The notes under the pieces: generated by a model | Databases searched by the model: none | What the model saw: the letters and a program-made list of their open reading frames with translations, nothing else | Told to the model about the DNA's origin: nothing | Assembly (NCBI RefSeq): GCF_050948215.1 | Contig: NC_135163.1 | Coordinates: forward strand, 2,480,001-2,544,000 | Source of the DNA: Halictus rubicundus | Taxonomy: Eukaryota > Arthropoda > Insecta > Hymenoptera > Halictidae | Length of the DNA: 64,000 bases | Reading direction: 5' to 3' | Shown: positions 23,543 through 33,884 of the stretch, in pieces | Layout of the letters: the number at the start of each line of letters is the position of its first letter | Numbering within the stretch: position 1 is the stretch's first letter | Made by a program: the position numbers and the translations under genes

Positions 23543-23975
23543 TTAGGTCGTTCCATCAGTTCGTGCCGTTTACTCTGGTACCATGTAACCAATTAAGCGC
23601 GTTTCAAAATTCTATTACGGTGCGGTTAACGTTAATGAATTGTTAATTTCTTATCGAATAAAAATGTAGTTCTTTCTCATTTTGCTTTCCTCTTTTCGTA
23701 AAATTTATAATAGCGGCATTTGGCCTGCATTCGACGTATATATGCGTCATTCCTTGTTTTTACTTCCGCGCCGTGATGGATTTTTAAAATTAAATTCCAC
23801 AGTTAACTGGTTAAATTCTAAACATAAAATATGTAATCACCCTTTCATTCCGCAACCTGTTCTGACCTTTTTGGCAAAGACATCACTATAAAATTTCTGC
23901 GATTTTTCATTAAAATACTTTTCAACGGTGAATAATATAAACATATCCACGGCACGAACTTGTGGGACGACCTAA
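23543..23975. mobile_element. mariner-type MITE with TA duplication
   Basis: TA lies at 23541-23542 and 23976-23977. The inverted tips are TTAGGTCGTTCCATCAGTTC and TTAGGTCGTCCCACAAGTTC, 17 of 20 identical, then CGTGCCGT in both. TTAGGT-type tips with TA duplication are typical of mariner elements. The 433-bp interior has no transposase motif, so it is a deletion derivative or MITE. Confidence 0.88.
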
Positions 23976-23977
23976 TA

Positions 23978-24709
23978 TTTGAATGCAGATCAAACGCAAA
24001 TACGGGACCGCGCGACGACTATTATCGAATGAGGTAGACGTTCCAAGAATCGCTGGGATGTTGCTCTCCGCGTTTCGCTCGTTCGATGATCGTTACGAAA
24101 GCGAGGGGAGGGAAGATCATCGAGCATGAGCCCCGATGTACAAAGAAAGGATCAATCAGTTCCGAGAAACCGGCGGGATGACTCGGCGAGTATTATGCGA
24201 AGAAAAAACGCGTCTATAAAACGGGCACTCCTGTATATGGGATCGAATACAGCGGGACGTGTCGAGAAGCCGAGTAACGAGTCTCGAAATCGGATGGGAT
24301 CCGTGGGCGACAGTTTCCGTTTGAAAAAGAAACGTTGCCTGATCAACTCGTTCGCGCGAATATTGATGATCGTGATATATGATGTCGTATTTAATTTTAT
24401 TGCTCGTGAAATTTTTTTCGTCGACGCTGCGGAACCAGTCCGCTTTAACGAACTTCTCGTTGATTGCTCGAATATTGTCCCGACTGTTTCTTGCCCTCGG
24501 ACGATGATGGTTTCTTCGGAACTTCTTAAAGTAAGGTAAACGTTACTTACAATCGAGTTTTCGTGGTTTTTGCGGTACGCTTTATGCGCGCACCGAACGA
24601 AACCGGAGGTATCGACGATGGGTTCAGTTAATTTCTCAATTTCCATGAGTGAGTGATTGTTTCCGAACAGTTTGATAGAAATTCTTTGTTACTCCCTGCG
24701 AAATTTCTT
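23978..24709. other. No gene recognised
   Basis: Frames of 137 (plus) and 164 (minus) codons overlap at 24126-24646. Neither shows a motif. TATAAAAC occurs at about 24212 but no transcript structure supports a promoter. Confidence 0.4.
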
Positions 24710-24713
24710 TTAA

Positions 24714-24932
24714 CCCTTTGCACTCGAAGCCATTTTAACTCTGAAACGAAACATTTCTTCCGACCTAGGATATTTTCCTTCTACATATATTCTTTCATGC
24801 CATACATACGAAAATGGTGCAATTTACTCGTACAGTACTGAAATGTTTAGTAATTTATTAAACACATACAAATTTAATAATGTAAAAAATATTTTGTGTG
24901 GCGCCTTACAGTCGCCATTCGTGTGCTAAGGG
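24714..24932. mobile_element. TTAA MITE (tip CCCTTTGCACTCG)
   Basis: TTAA lies at 24710-24713 and 24933-24936. The left tip is CCCTTTGCACTCG and the right tip CCCTTAGCACACG. It is close to 6017-6257. Confidence 0.88.
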
Positions 24933-25104
24933 TTAATTGAGACAGAAGCTATACTGCCTGCTACTCGTTGCTATATTGCCCAAAGAATTGACATAATTTA
25001 TCCATTATCGAATCAATAGTAAACGAAATTAAAATAAGATGCTTCAGTATAATTTAGAAAAGTCTCCCTGCATCTCGAGATAATTCATTTTGCTGACTTC
25101 TTAA

Positions 25105-25290
25105 CACGTTAACCGCCAAATATCAACCCCAGAGATTCTTACAAAATCAGAGTAATTTAATTAACGAAACCACAACTAGAAATTTAAAATGTATTATAGG
25201 GGATGCTACAGGGGATATAGGGGATGCGATAGGGGAAACCCTGTCAAAAATCGCTGTCAGTCATATGTGACTGACGTGGCAGTTAACGTG
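25105..25290. mobile_element. TTAA MITE (tip CACGTTAACYGCCA)
   Basis: TTAA lies at 25101-25104 and 25291-25294. The tips CACGTTAACCGCCA and CACGTTAACTGCCA are nearly identical. The dyad CAGTCATATGTGACTG lies inside the right tip, and GGGGATGC-type repeats near 25200-25240. Confidence 0.9.
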
Positions 25291-25294
25291 TTAA

Positions 25295-27027
25295 CAGTGG
25301 ACGCTGTTTCTTTGTTAACTCGTCAGTGGATTATTTATTATTTTCATCCGCGTGAAACAAGGGTGGGGCGTATTACCTAGTTTCACCCTAGGGTTTTCAC
25401 TGGTATACGAAAAAGCGATTAACCCTTCGTACCATAACGACGGGAGTGAAAATCCCGTCACGAGCTCTTGCTATGCCGAATAGCGACAATATAAGCTCGA
25501 TCGCAAAATCAAAATCGTCGCGACACCGTTCTGCGATGACGATCGAGGCGCGATCGATGTCGTGTCGCAGGGACGGCGGGAGAGTTTTTATCTTATCGGT
25601 GCAATCGGCTCGGAGAGCGGTGCAAAAACGGAGCATTCGAGGCTCGTTATCTCGACGATTATTCCGGCGGGTAATCGTATCGCAAAAGTGCATCGTACGA
25701 TACGGGGGTTCGCTAGGCAGGCGTCCGCGTTGTCATTGTCTCGCGGCTTGCCACGATTTGGGTCAATACTTTTCGACGCCGAACCGAAAACGGATGCGCT
25801 CATTATGTTACACGTTATACATCGTAAATTAACTCGCATCCGTCCCTCGTTTTCGTGATTTAACGCGTCTCCCGCGCGCCAAATTGGCACAAATGGTAAA
25901 ACATCAAATGAAATACAACGATAAGTAATTAGTCAACTTTGCTGATTATTTCATTGAGAATCGTCGTTCTTAGATTTGTCTCGCGACAAAGAGAAAAGCA
26001 ATGAGAATACGTAAAACGTCTCTTCTTCGAGGACTTGACAAAAACGAGAAAATTATTGTGAATTTTCAGTTATTGTGAGAATTAAAAAATTTGTAAAATT
26101 AAAAAAAAAAGATAATGAAAAACAAGACTGAGCCCCGAGGTCACGTATTTTCGTTCTCGGTTTCTTCTGAAAATGCTTCGTCGAATTTTGAAGAATATTT
26201 AAATATAGATAATTTTTTCTTCGATTCGCGAGTTACACGCAACTCGCTCGCACGATAAATTAATGCAAGTATTTAACCTTTGAGCGGGACTTCACTGTGG
26301 CTGTAAGAAATTGAGCAATTTCGTGCATGCTTTTTACATTCGTTCTTATTGAATTAGCAAACGCAAATCAGTGGAATCTAATCCACTATCATTAATATTC
26401 TACACGATCTAAAGCGAGATACATTTATGCTAACGGTGTGCAAATAATTATAACATTCGGATAAACGCAAGTTTTTACCAGCAGTTTTTATTTTAATTCA
26501 ATCAACACCACTGACAGAATAATAATCCGTAACTGCTGTGCTAGCGGTGTTTCGGTAATCCGATAATCCGGTTCACGAATCGAATAGGGCAGCGAGAATA
26601 CCAAATGAGCGTGTAGAGAGGCAAAAATGCCCGAATGGCAGTCGCGAGAACAATTAGCCGCTTGTTTGACGCGTTAACGCCCGGCTTCCCCTCTCAGACT
26701 ACAGATAATTTTACGAGTTCACGGTTTCGAAGTGTAGGGAAAGACGGTGCTGCGTGCATCGCGGCGCATATCGGTGTACACTGCGATTAAGGCCATGGTC
26801 AAAACAGCCTGCAGGCACGTTTATAAATGCGGGCAAGTTAAATGTTTGCGCCTGATTCGATCGGTATCGAAGTTCGGGAAACGGTGCGACTCGCGTTTAT
26901 GATTTACCTGTACGCATAATTTATTCTACAACGGATAGAAACATTTTTCTACAATTTTCAACTTTCACAGGTTGAAAACGTATGATCGAATGGCACACCT
27001 TGCTGAAATCTGCGCAAGTAGTATACA
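25295..27027. other. No gene recognised
   Basis: A CpG-rich block at 25440-25870 has four overlapping ~100-codon frames on both strands without motifs. The remainder is AT-rich and featureless. Confidence 0.4.
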
Positions 27028-27382
27028 TGGCGTCCCAAAAATGTACTTCCTTGAAAAGGGAGATTCTTGAGGTCATTTGAAGCAACTTTTCCCTTTGCGA
27101 AAATGTTCTCCGCGGCTTCGTTAAGGAGTTATTAACGAAAAACACGGACCAATCAGAGCGCGGATACAGCAGGCGGAGTCTGACTCGGCCAATGCCAACG
27201 CCACGCTCAGCGGAGGCTGACGCCCAGCCGGGACTCCTCTGCTATAGCCGCGCTCTGATTGGTCCGTGTTTTTCTTGAATATCTCCTTAACAAAGCTGCG
27301 GAGAACATTTTCGCAAAGGAAAAAGTTACTTCGAATGATCTCAGGAATTATCCCGTTCAAGGAGGTACGTTTTTGGGACTAT
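27028..27382. mobile_element. Foldback MITE with long TIRs and CCAAT boxes
   Basis: The two ~130-bp arms are inverted copies. Outer ends are GGCGTCCCAAAAATGTAC and AGTCCCAAAAACGTAC (other strand). Inside are TTTCGCAAAG/CTTTGCGAAAA and GGACCAATCAGAGCGCGG in both arms. Related copies lie at 32232 and 60629. A 79-codon minus-strand frame resembles one in the 60629 copy only because the DNA is related. Confidence 0.85.
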
Positions 27383-28202
27383 ATAATATACTAGGAAATA
27401 GAAATAAATTGGTATAAATAAATTAATTCAAACTGAGCAGCACGAAACACCATATTACCTTAAAATAAAAAAGTTTGCAAAACGTTGAGTTGCGTACTAC
27501 ACAAAACAAGGAATTCATTCACGGGATTAATTCAGGTGACCAGCACGCGATTGTCAATCTCACCCGACTTCTTCCTGCAGCCGGATGGCAATTCGGAGAT
27601 CCCACGCAGGCACGTGTAACGATGAGAAATTTTCGAAACTTTGTTGCCGGCCACTGAATGTTTTTAGCGGCAAGCGTATTATGCTCCGACATCGAGTGTT
27701 TTCGTAGACGCCGCGATACGCGTTCGATGAAAGTCAGCGCGGCGAGACTCGCGGCAGGAGAGTCGCTCGACTTTTCCCCGAAAAACGATTCAACCGAACG
27801 CGTTTCCGTGATATTTTTACGATCCGGGAGCTTTTCTCGTTCCACCTTGTAGGTCGTTTATTTACGTCCGACGCGCGTTGCACATTCATCGTGTCCCGTC
27901 AAAACCCCCGAATGAATCGACGGGAAGAAGGATCGCGCGTTGGCAACGGGGCTTGATCTTCTCGCGAGAGTTTGACGATCACCGGCAGGGATAACAAATG
28001 ATGCGGTTATAATTATAAAAATAAAAAAGAAAACAATATTTGGACCGTGCCTTCTGGTAGGTCCCTCGAGAACTGTCCTATTACAGATGGTAAAATAAAT
28101 CTTTAAATTATTTCAACTTTTTTGTTATTTTATCTAGCTACCCTCCACTTCTGGAAAGCGAGCAACAATGTTGCAGAAGAACATCATTTGTAATCAATTT
28201 TA
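27383..28202. other. No gene recognised
   Basis: Moderately CpG-rich at 27540-27960, with overlapping frames of 60-108 codons, none with a motif. Confidence 0.4.
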
Positions 28203-28407
28203 AATTGGTTTGAAAGTATTTCAGTTCCCACCAGGTCCAAGTTATTTTTCATACGAAGAGAAACTGTGGACTCAAGATTTTTGTATCGAGCATAGAAAGG
28301 AAAATATTTATATTATTAATTAATTTGACTTTTGCCGCCATATACGCGGCGTTGGACCCAGTAAGAAGTGCCATGCCGCTTATATGGCGGCATTGGTCCG
28401 TTAAGGG
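28203..28407 (-). mobile_element. TTAA MITE (tip CCCTTAACGGACC)
   Basis: The right end ATTGGTCCGTTAAGGG abuts TTAA at 28408-28411. Inside is the inverted pair GCCGCCATATA and TATATGGCGGC. The left end is decayed, so its boundary is approximate. Relatives lie at 36856 and 59651. Confidence 0.75.
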
Positions 28408-28411
28408 TTAA

Positions 28412-29440
28412 AATATTTCCAATGGTTGGAGCACCGCTCGAAGTGATATTTGTTTTACAAAAATATTTTAGGAATTATTACTTTTAACGGCGCGTTCCTT
28501 TCCCGAGGGAAGCTCTCTGCGATCGGCTGTTCTCCGAAATTTCGTGAGACGCGAACGGATACGTCGCGTCGTCGGGAGGAGAGGACGCGCGCGGGTTTAC
28601 GTATGCGGAATACGTCCGAGCGTCGTCGTCGTCGTTGGCCCGGCCCGGCCCGGCCCGTCCCGGCCCGCGGGCGAGTTGCCATACGCGAAGGTCTCTCTTC
28701 GTCGTTTTCGGCTGCCGAAAGGGGGACCCCGACTGCACGGAGGGGAAGACGAAACGTCTAAAATCGCGTCGCTGCGCGCTATCGCACAATTTGCTCGCGC
28801 CACGTCGCGCGCTCCGAGGAAGAGAAACTCTTTCGATTTTTTTCTTTTTCTCTTATTTTCCCTTGTTCCCTGCCGGCCACCTTCCCTTTGCCTTTTTATT
28901 CCATTCCCCGCCGTTATTTCGTCGCTCTTCCCTCTGTTCTTTTTCCCTCTCTTTCTTCCTGCCTTTCACGCGGACAACGCAGGCGTAGCGCTGTTCGAGA
29001 AATTATGGCAGGGGATGGTTGTCAATTTCTTACGTCTTTTGTACATATTGATAGCCCTGGGATACGCCTTTTGTGGTGGAAGGGTTAATAAATCCAGTTA
29101 TATGAACGTGATAATACACAAACGAACAATGATAAAGAGGAGTGTCTTATTCCCGAATCGTTTATAAATGAAGTCCCACAGGAACTTTCGAAAGACAACT
29201 AATATTAGTTAGGCTTATGTAACATAGATTCATCTTCCATACTTGGAATAGGGTAGACCGGGGTTAAAAGCTTCAATTTTGAAAAAATATAAAAATTAGT
29301 ATAGACACACTCTCCTTTATTTAGTAACTTATTGTGAAGTTTATTTTACTTTAAAATTGTCACCTTAACCTTAATACATTGTGATAGGTTTTTCATATCT
29401 TTCCATTTATTTGTCGTTGGGCGACACTTTTTGCCGCGTT
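28412..29440. other. CpG-rich block, no gene recognised
   Basis: A GGCCC/CCCGG tandem occurs near 28638-28670. A 207-codon plus-strand frame (28544-29167) and several shadows are open because of high GC. The frame is Arg/Pro-rich then Phe/Leu-rich with no motif. A CpG-island promoter is possible but unproven. Confidence 0.4.
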
Positions 29441-30185
29441 GTGGGGAAAATTGTTACTAAACAATAAGATTCTTAATTAGAACTTTAATAAAATACCTTA
29501 TTATTTTAATGAAACTTGTTTACTTACTTTGGGTTCGTCAAAAATAGATACTACTTTTAACGGAAAATCAAGACGATAATAACTAGACTGCGGATGTTTA
29601 TGCGAAATAAAAATGTTCTATCTGAATTGCAACAAACTGGAGTGAAATAGAAATTTATTTTCTTTCTGAATATGTTTCATAGATTGGAAATAATATTACA
29701 GTATTTTTAAAATCTTCTAATGTGTTTACTGTTTTCAATTACACCTACTCATATTTGTCATGAATGCAGAAAATCCGCAGTCTAATAATAACTCATTATT
29801 CTTGGTATGAAATTCTGATGAAACGAGGTAACATTTTTGTAACAAAGAGCAAATCGAAGATGATTTTAATGAAACAAACCTCTACTACGTAAGTTACATT
29901 TATTTCCTCACGTTGGGTTCGTAAGGAATATGTGCTACTTTCAACAGAAAATCAAAACAATAATAACACATTATTCTTGGCATGAAATTCTGATGAAACG
30001 AGGTAACATTTTTGTAACAAAGAGCAAATCGAAGATGATTGTAATGAAACAAACCTCTACTACGTAAGTTACATTTATTTCCTCACGTTGGGTTCGTTTG
30101 GAATATGTGCTACTTTCAACAGAAAATCAGAACGGTAATCTTGTAATGAAACGAGGTAACATTTTCTGTAACAAAGAAACCAAAA
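29441..30185. repeat. Tandem repeat, 175-bp unit, interrupted by a hAT MITE
   Basis: Units 2 and 3 contain near-identical GATGAAACGAGGTAACATTT...CACGTTGGGTTCGT. The landmark CATTATTCTTGG shows a 175-bp period (29794 and 29969). The first unit (before 29576) is more diverged and is split by the MITE at 29584-29784. The last unit is truncated near 30180. Confidence 0.85.
29584..29784. mobile_element. hAT-type MITE with 8-bp target duplication
   Basis: The tips are TAGACTGCGG and its exact inverted match. They are flanked by ATAATAAC at 29576-29583 and 29785-29792. The duplication fits the hAT consensus nTnnnnAn. The neighbouring tandem unit shows the unoccupied site ATAATAAC once. The 201-bp interior is AT-rich and non-coding. 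Relatives occur at 40861, 44335 (fragment), 53456 and 57477. Confidence 0.92.
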
Positions 30186-31266
30186 ATCGTATTAGGACTG
30201 TTGCGGTGACCTAAGATTGCAGATTTTTTGCCGACTTTGAACCGCGGTTGCGAGTGGTCTCGTTCTCGGCCGCTTGTTCAGCGAGCACTGCCGTGTCGCG
30301 TTGCGCCTTGTTAGGACACGGGAGAGATGTTTGGCTCTGTTCGCAGCGGTAGAACCGGCCGAAACGTCGCGTCGCGTCGCGTCGCGTCGTGACGCGTCTC
30401 GCGTTCGGTCTCTGACTCCGAATCGACCGACTTTGCCGGATGCCCGAACCTGTCTCCTCTACCATTGCCGTTCAGCTCTCGGTTCAGCTTCGTACGGCGC
30501 TTCATCGAGGCACTCCGCCACGCGTGGAAGTCGTTTACCCCTCGGAGTTATTTGGCCCCTTCGTAGCGAGCAACGCTCCGAGCAACCGGACGACCAACAG
30601 TGACACAACACGGCAGAGAGACAGGCGCTGGGAAAAGAGACGGAAACCGGCGCGATCGCGTCCGAGCGAAAGAGAAATCGAGCGTTTATTGCCTCGCGAC
30701 GAGAGAAGACGATGGAGAAGGATGAGGAGGAGGAGGAGGAGAAGGAGGAGGAGGAGGAGGAGAAGGAGAACCGAGCGAGCCGAGAGGAAGTCGCGAGGGG
30801 AAGAAAGAAATTCGTTGCCGAACGCGCGCGAGGGAGTATCCTACGAGACGGGACCAGACGAGGAGGAGGAGGAGGAGGTGGAGGAGGAGAGAGAACGCGG
30901 TGTGTGCGTTCGCAATAAAATTAACGCGTTTCTGTAGCGCGGCACCGGCTTGTCACGGTTCCAAGCTAAACAATTTACGAGGAAACGTTTATCGGCCCCA
31001 GCAAACGTCACTGGGAACCGCGACGATCAGTGGCAACCCGCGGAACAAGGAAAAGGCGTCCGATTCAGCGAAGCGGCTGAAAATCGTCTTCGAGCGGAGC
31101 ACCAGAGGCGAGAAGTTAGGGAACGAGCAATGGAGTGTACAGTGAGACTCCATTTATACGAATCCTCCTTGTCGGAATGCTCGATTTACCGAATTCGCTG
31201 CTGCCATTGTGCGAACTCACTTTACACCCGCTTATCCGAAATCAAGACGAATTTACGCTGTATATA
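30186..31266. other. CpG-rich block with GAG repeats, no gene recognised
   Basis: GTCGC pentamers lie near 30366-30390 and GAG-triplet tracts at about 30713-30772 and 30860-30895. The resulting frames are poly-Arg or poly-Glu runs. The composition resembles an insect 5' UTR/promoter, but no coding exon follows. Confidence 0.4.
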
Positions 31267-31433
31267 CAGTGATTCCTTTATATACGTCGCCAAGGCCTAG
31301 GTGATAAACGTCGCGGCATTATCCCCACTACTGCGGGATATACCCCGTGAGGGGCCAAGAAGCTCGAGAGACCTCGTAAACATAACACGGCTCGTAGACC
31401 CTTGTTGTTGACGTATATCGAGAATTCACTGTA
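31267..31433 (+). mobile_element. MITE family A copy, shortened
   Basis: It starts CAGTGATTCCTTTATATACG and ends CGAGAATTCACTGTA. About 35 bp of the right interior is missing relative to 7069-7271. Confidence 0.8.
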
Positions 31434-31585
31434 TGTCCTAAATACCTAGCCGATAAAAGTCCCAGAACTATCCCCACCGAAGCACGAGAGATCTCAACAA
31501 AGTAGTATCAAAGAATAATATCTCCTGGACGATACATGTCCACGGCTAGACCCGTCTTTTGGACATAGATCGAGTAACTACCGTA
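31434..31585 (+). mobile_element. MITE family B copy following A
   Basis: TGTCCTAAATACCTAGCCG at the left and GACATAGATCGAGTAACTAC at the right identify family B. This is the second A-then-B pair in the window. Confidence 0.78.
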
Positions 31586-32231
31586 GAACACAACTGATGA
31601 TTGCACAAGTGCACAAGACGAACATTTGTTTGGGCACTGTGGATGTGAATCAACCACAGTGAGTCGAGAAGTAGAAACCGAAACTTCGTTCACCAGTCAC
31701 TTTCGACGATCACTCTGAAAGTAACTGCGAATGAAAGTAATCTTTACTGTGAATCGTCGAATTCGATTTGAAATTTTTCGCACGTTCGATGTTTTTGCTC
31801 GGTCGACGAAACCGCCTTCGGCGATGCAACAGTTTTCCCTATCAATCGGAGCAATTTGTCCGTGTGGGCGGCGCACGGTTGTTCGATACGGAGCAGTCTC
31901 CACGGCGGAATACGAGATACCGGGCCGTTCCTCGGATTCCAGTGTCTCATAAACGTCCGTTAGTCTTCCGACGAGAATCTCAGGCCCGACCGTTGCTCTA
32001 CTTTCTGCTTTTATCGTGCTTTTCGAGCGTCTCTTCGCGTCACGTCACTACCTCCCCAGCTTCAGACACTGATTTTCGACGATTTCATCCGTTTCGACTT
32101 GAAAGTCAACGTTCCTACCGCTTTGAGCCAAGCGTTCGCTTGGCAATCGTTGGGTGAATTTGTGTACACAGTTTTCCCCCCGTAACGTCGCGCGCCAGTA
32201 TTAGAGAAACTAGGTTTCTCCCGAATCTCTA
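31586..32231. other. No gene recognised
   Basis: Overlapping frames of 60-129 codons on both strands around 31697-32244, without motifs. Confidence 0.4.
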
Positions 32232-32594
32232 CTGGGTGCCCCAAAAATATTGTATCTCTTTGAATAGGGTGATTCCCAAGGCCATTTCAAATAACTTTTC
32301 CCTTTACGAAAATGTTCTCTGCACCTTCGTTAAGGAGTTTTTAACGAAAAACGCGGACCAATCAGAGCGCGGCTATAGCAGAGGGATTCCACCTCGGTGA
32401 TAGGTTCCGCTGAGCGTGGCGTTGGCATTGGCTGAGCCAAAATCCGTCCGCTGTAGCCGCGCACTGATTGGTCCGTGTTTTTCGTTAATAACTCCTTAAC
32501 GGCACCGCGGAGAACATTTTCGCAAAGGAAAATGTTACTTCAAATGACCTCAAGAATCTCTCCTTTCAAGGAAGTACATTTTTAGTTTTAGTAT
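32232..32594. mobile_element. Foldback MITE with CCAAT boxes, copy 2
   Basis: Same family as 27028-27382. Left end CTGGGTGCCCCAAAAAT follows TA. Both arms contain GGACCAATCAG or its CTGATTGGTCC inverse and GTTAATAACTCCTTAA-type sequence. The right tip is decayed (AAATGTACTTCC on the other strand), so the right boundary is approximate. Confidence 0.82.
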
Positions 32595-33884
32595 ATCCCC
32601 TATTTTCACTAAAAGTAAAGTTTTATTGTGTTATCGCACAAAGTCTCAAACTGCAACAATTGTTTTAATTGAATGGTAGCTAACGTAGAATTAGCACAAC
32701 ATAAAAGTAAAGGTGTTGACAAATCACGAGCTGCGCTGCGCCCGAAATATTATACTTGCTGCGCTGCCATCTTCAAGTAATCAGTGAACCGTGTTGAACT
32801 ATTTCCACATATAGTTCATTAAGCTTGCCGCGGGTACTTTTCTTTTCTTTCTCGTAATCATTGTGTTGCACGGTGGAAGGTCTACCATGATCCGACTCTC
32901 TTCGGATGTTACACGCTCTATATACGATCCTCGTTGGATCAGATAATCCATTTGATTAAGAAATGCCCGGGAGAAAACGTCCTTGCAGTCAATGAGTCAA
33001 ACGTAATTTCTATACGTTCGCTGCTCAACCCGATGTCAGAAACGGTGCGATTAATCTGACTCGATCATCTTCGAGTTCGGAATGCTTCATCCGATTTGTT
33101 ACGTCAGACGTGCGGTCTAGGTTCTATATAAAATTTGGAGGTAGCTACAGCACTAAATTAGGGCAAGAAACGAAATTGATCACACTGTTGCGACGCCGAG
33201 AAGGCAGTCGTCGAAGAGGGCGTCGTCGTTGCAGCGTCTCGGAAAACGGATTCTCCGAGGCAGCTCGGGCTGAAAGGGCGACGCGGAGCGTCGTCAATGG
33301 GAGTCCGAATGAAAGTCCGAATGGCTGACGTGCGTGGGGTGCTGCTGGTGTGCCGTTTATTCCTCGGCATGGAAGTGGGTCGTGGCAAACATCGGCCGCG
33401 TATGAATAGAGGGATGGAAAATGCATCCGCGCGCATTACTCCCGGGTAGAACGCGCGATTCTTCGCTGTACCCCTCCTTGACGCTGCGCTCTCCATTATT
33501 TCTGCTCGCGTACAGCGACGTTTCTACTACCCGGGTTCTCGCGATCATTTTCATTTCTTTTTTCTTTTTCTTTTTTCTTTTTCTTTTTCTTTTTTTGTGC
33601 CTACGCCCCCTCCCAGTCGAATGGAGCCACGCTCCAATTACCCGGATCGTTTCAGATAACAGAACCGGGGGACGCGACTCCCGGCGATGATTCCCAGCTA
33701 GGGACTCTTCAGGTAGTTCCAGATGCGGCAAATCACGGCGTTGACCGCGAACGTTCTTTTGTCTCGACGCGAGTCGACGTCGTTCATTGACCGCGCGAGC
33801 CAGCGAACCCGCGAACGAACGTGCGAGAGCCACACGGATTTTCCAATTTCCGAGTCTTTCGTTTCATTTTCAAACTCCGAATTA
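32595..33884. other. No gene recognised; pyrimidine-rich tract inside
   Basis: A CpG-rich part at 33180-33840 gives overlapping 72-158-codon frames without motifs. A CTTTTT-type pyrimidine tract lies at about 33548-33598. Confidence 0.4.

Noticed and set aside
28544..29167. 207-codon frame as a possible gene
   Set aside because: Composition changes abruptly from Arg/Pro to Phe/Leu along the CpG-rich to pyrimidine-rich transition, and no motif is seen.
30440..30937. 165-codon Arg/Glu-rich frame
   Set aside because: The charged part is a GAG/AGG triplet expansion in a CpG-rich block, with an alternative poly-Glu frame over the same bases and no domain.
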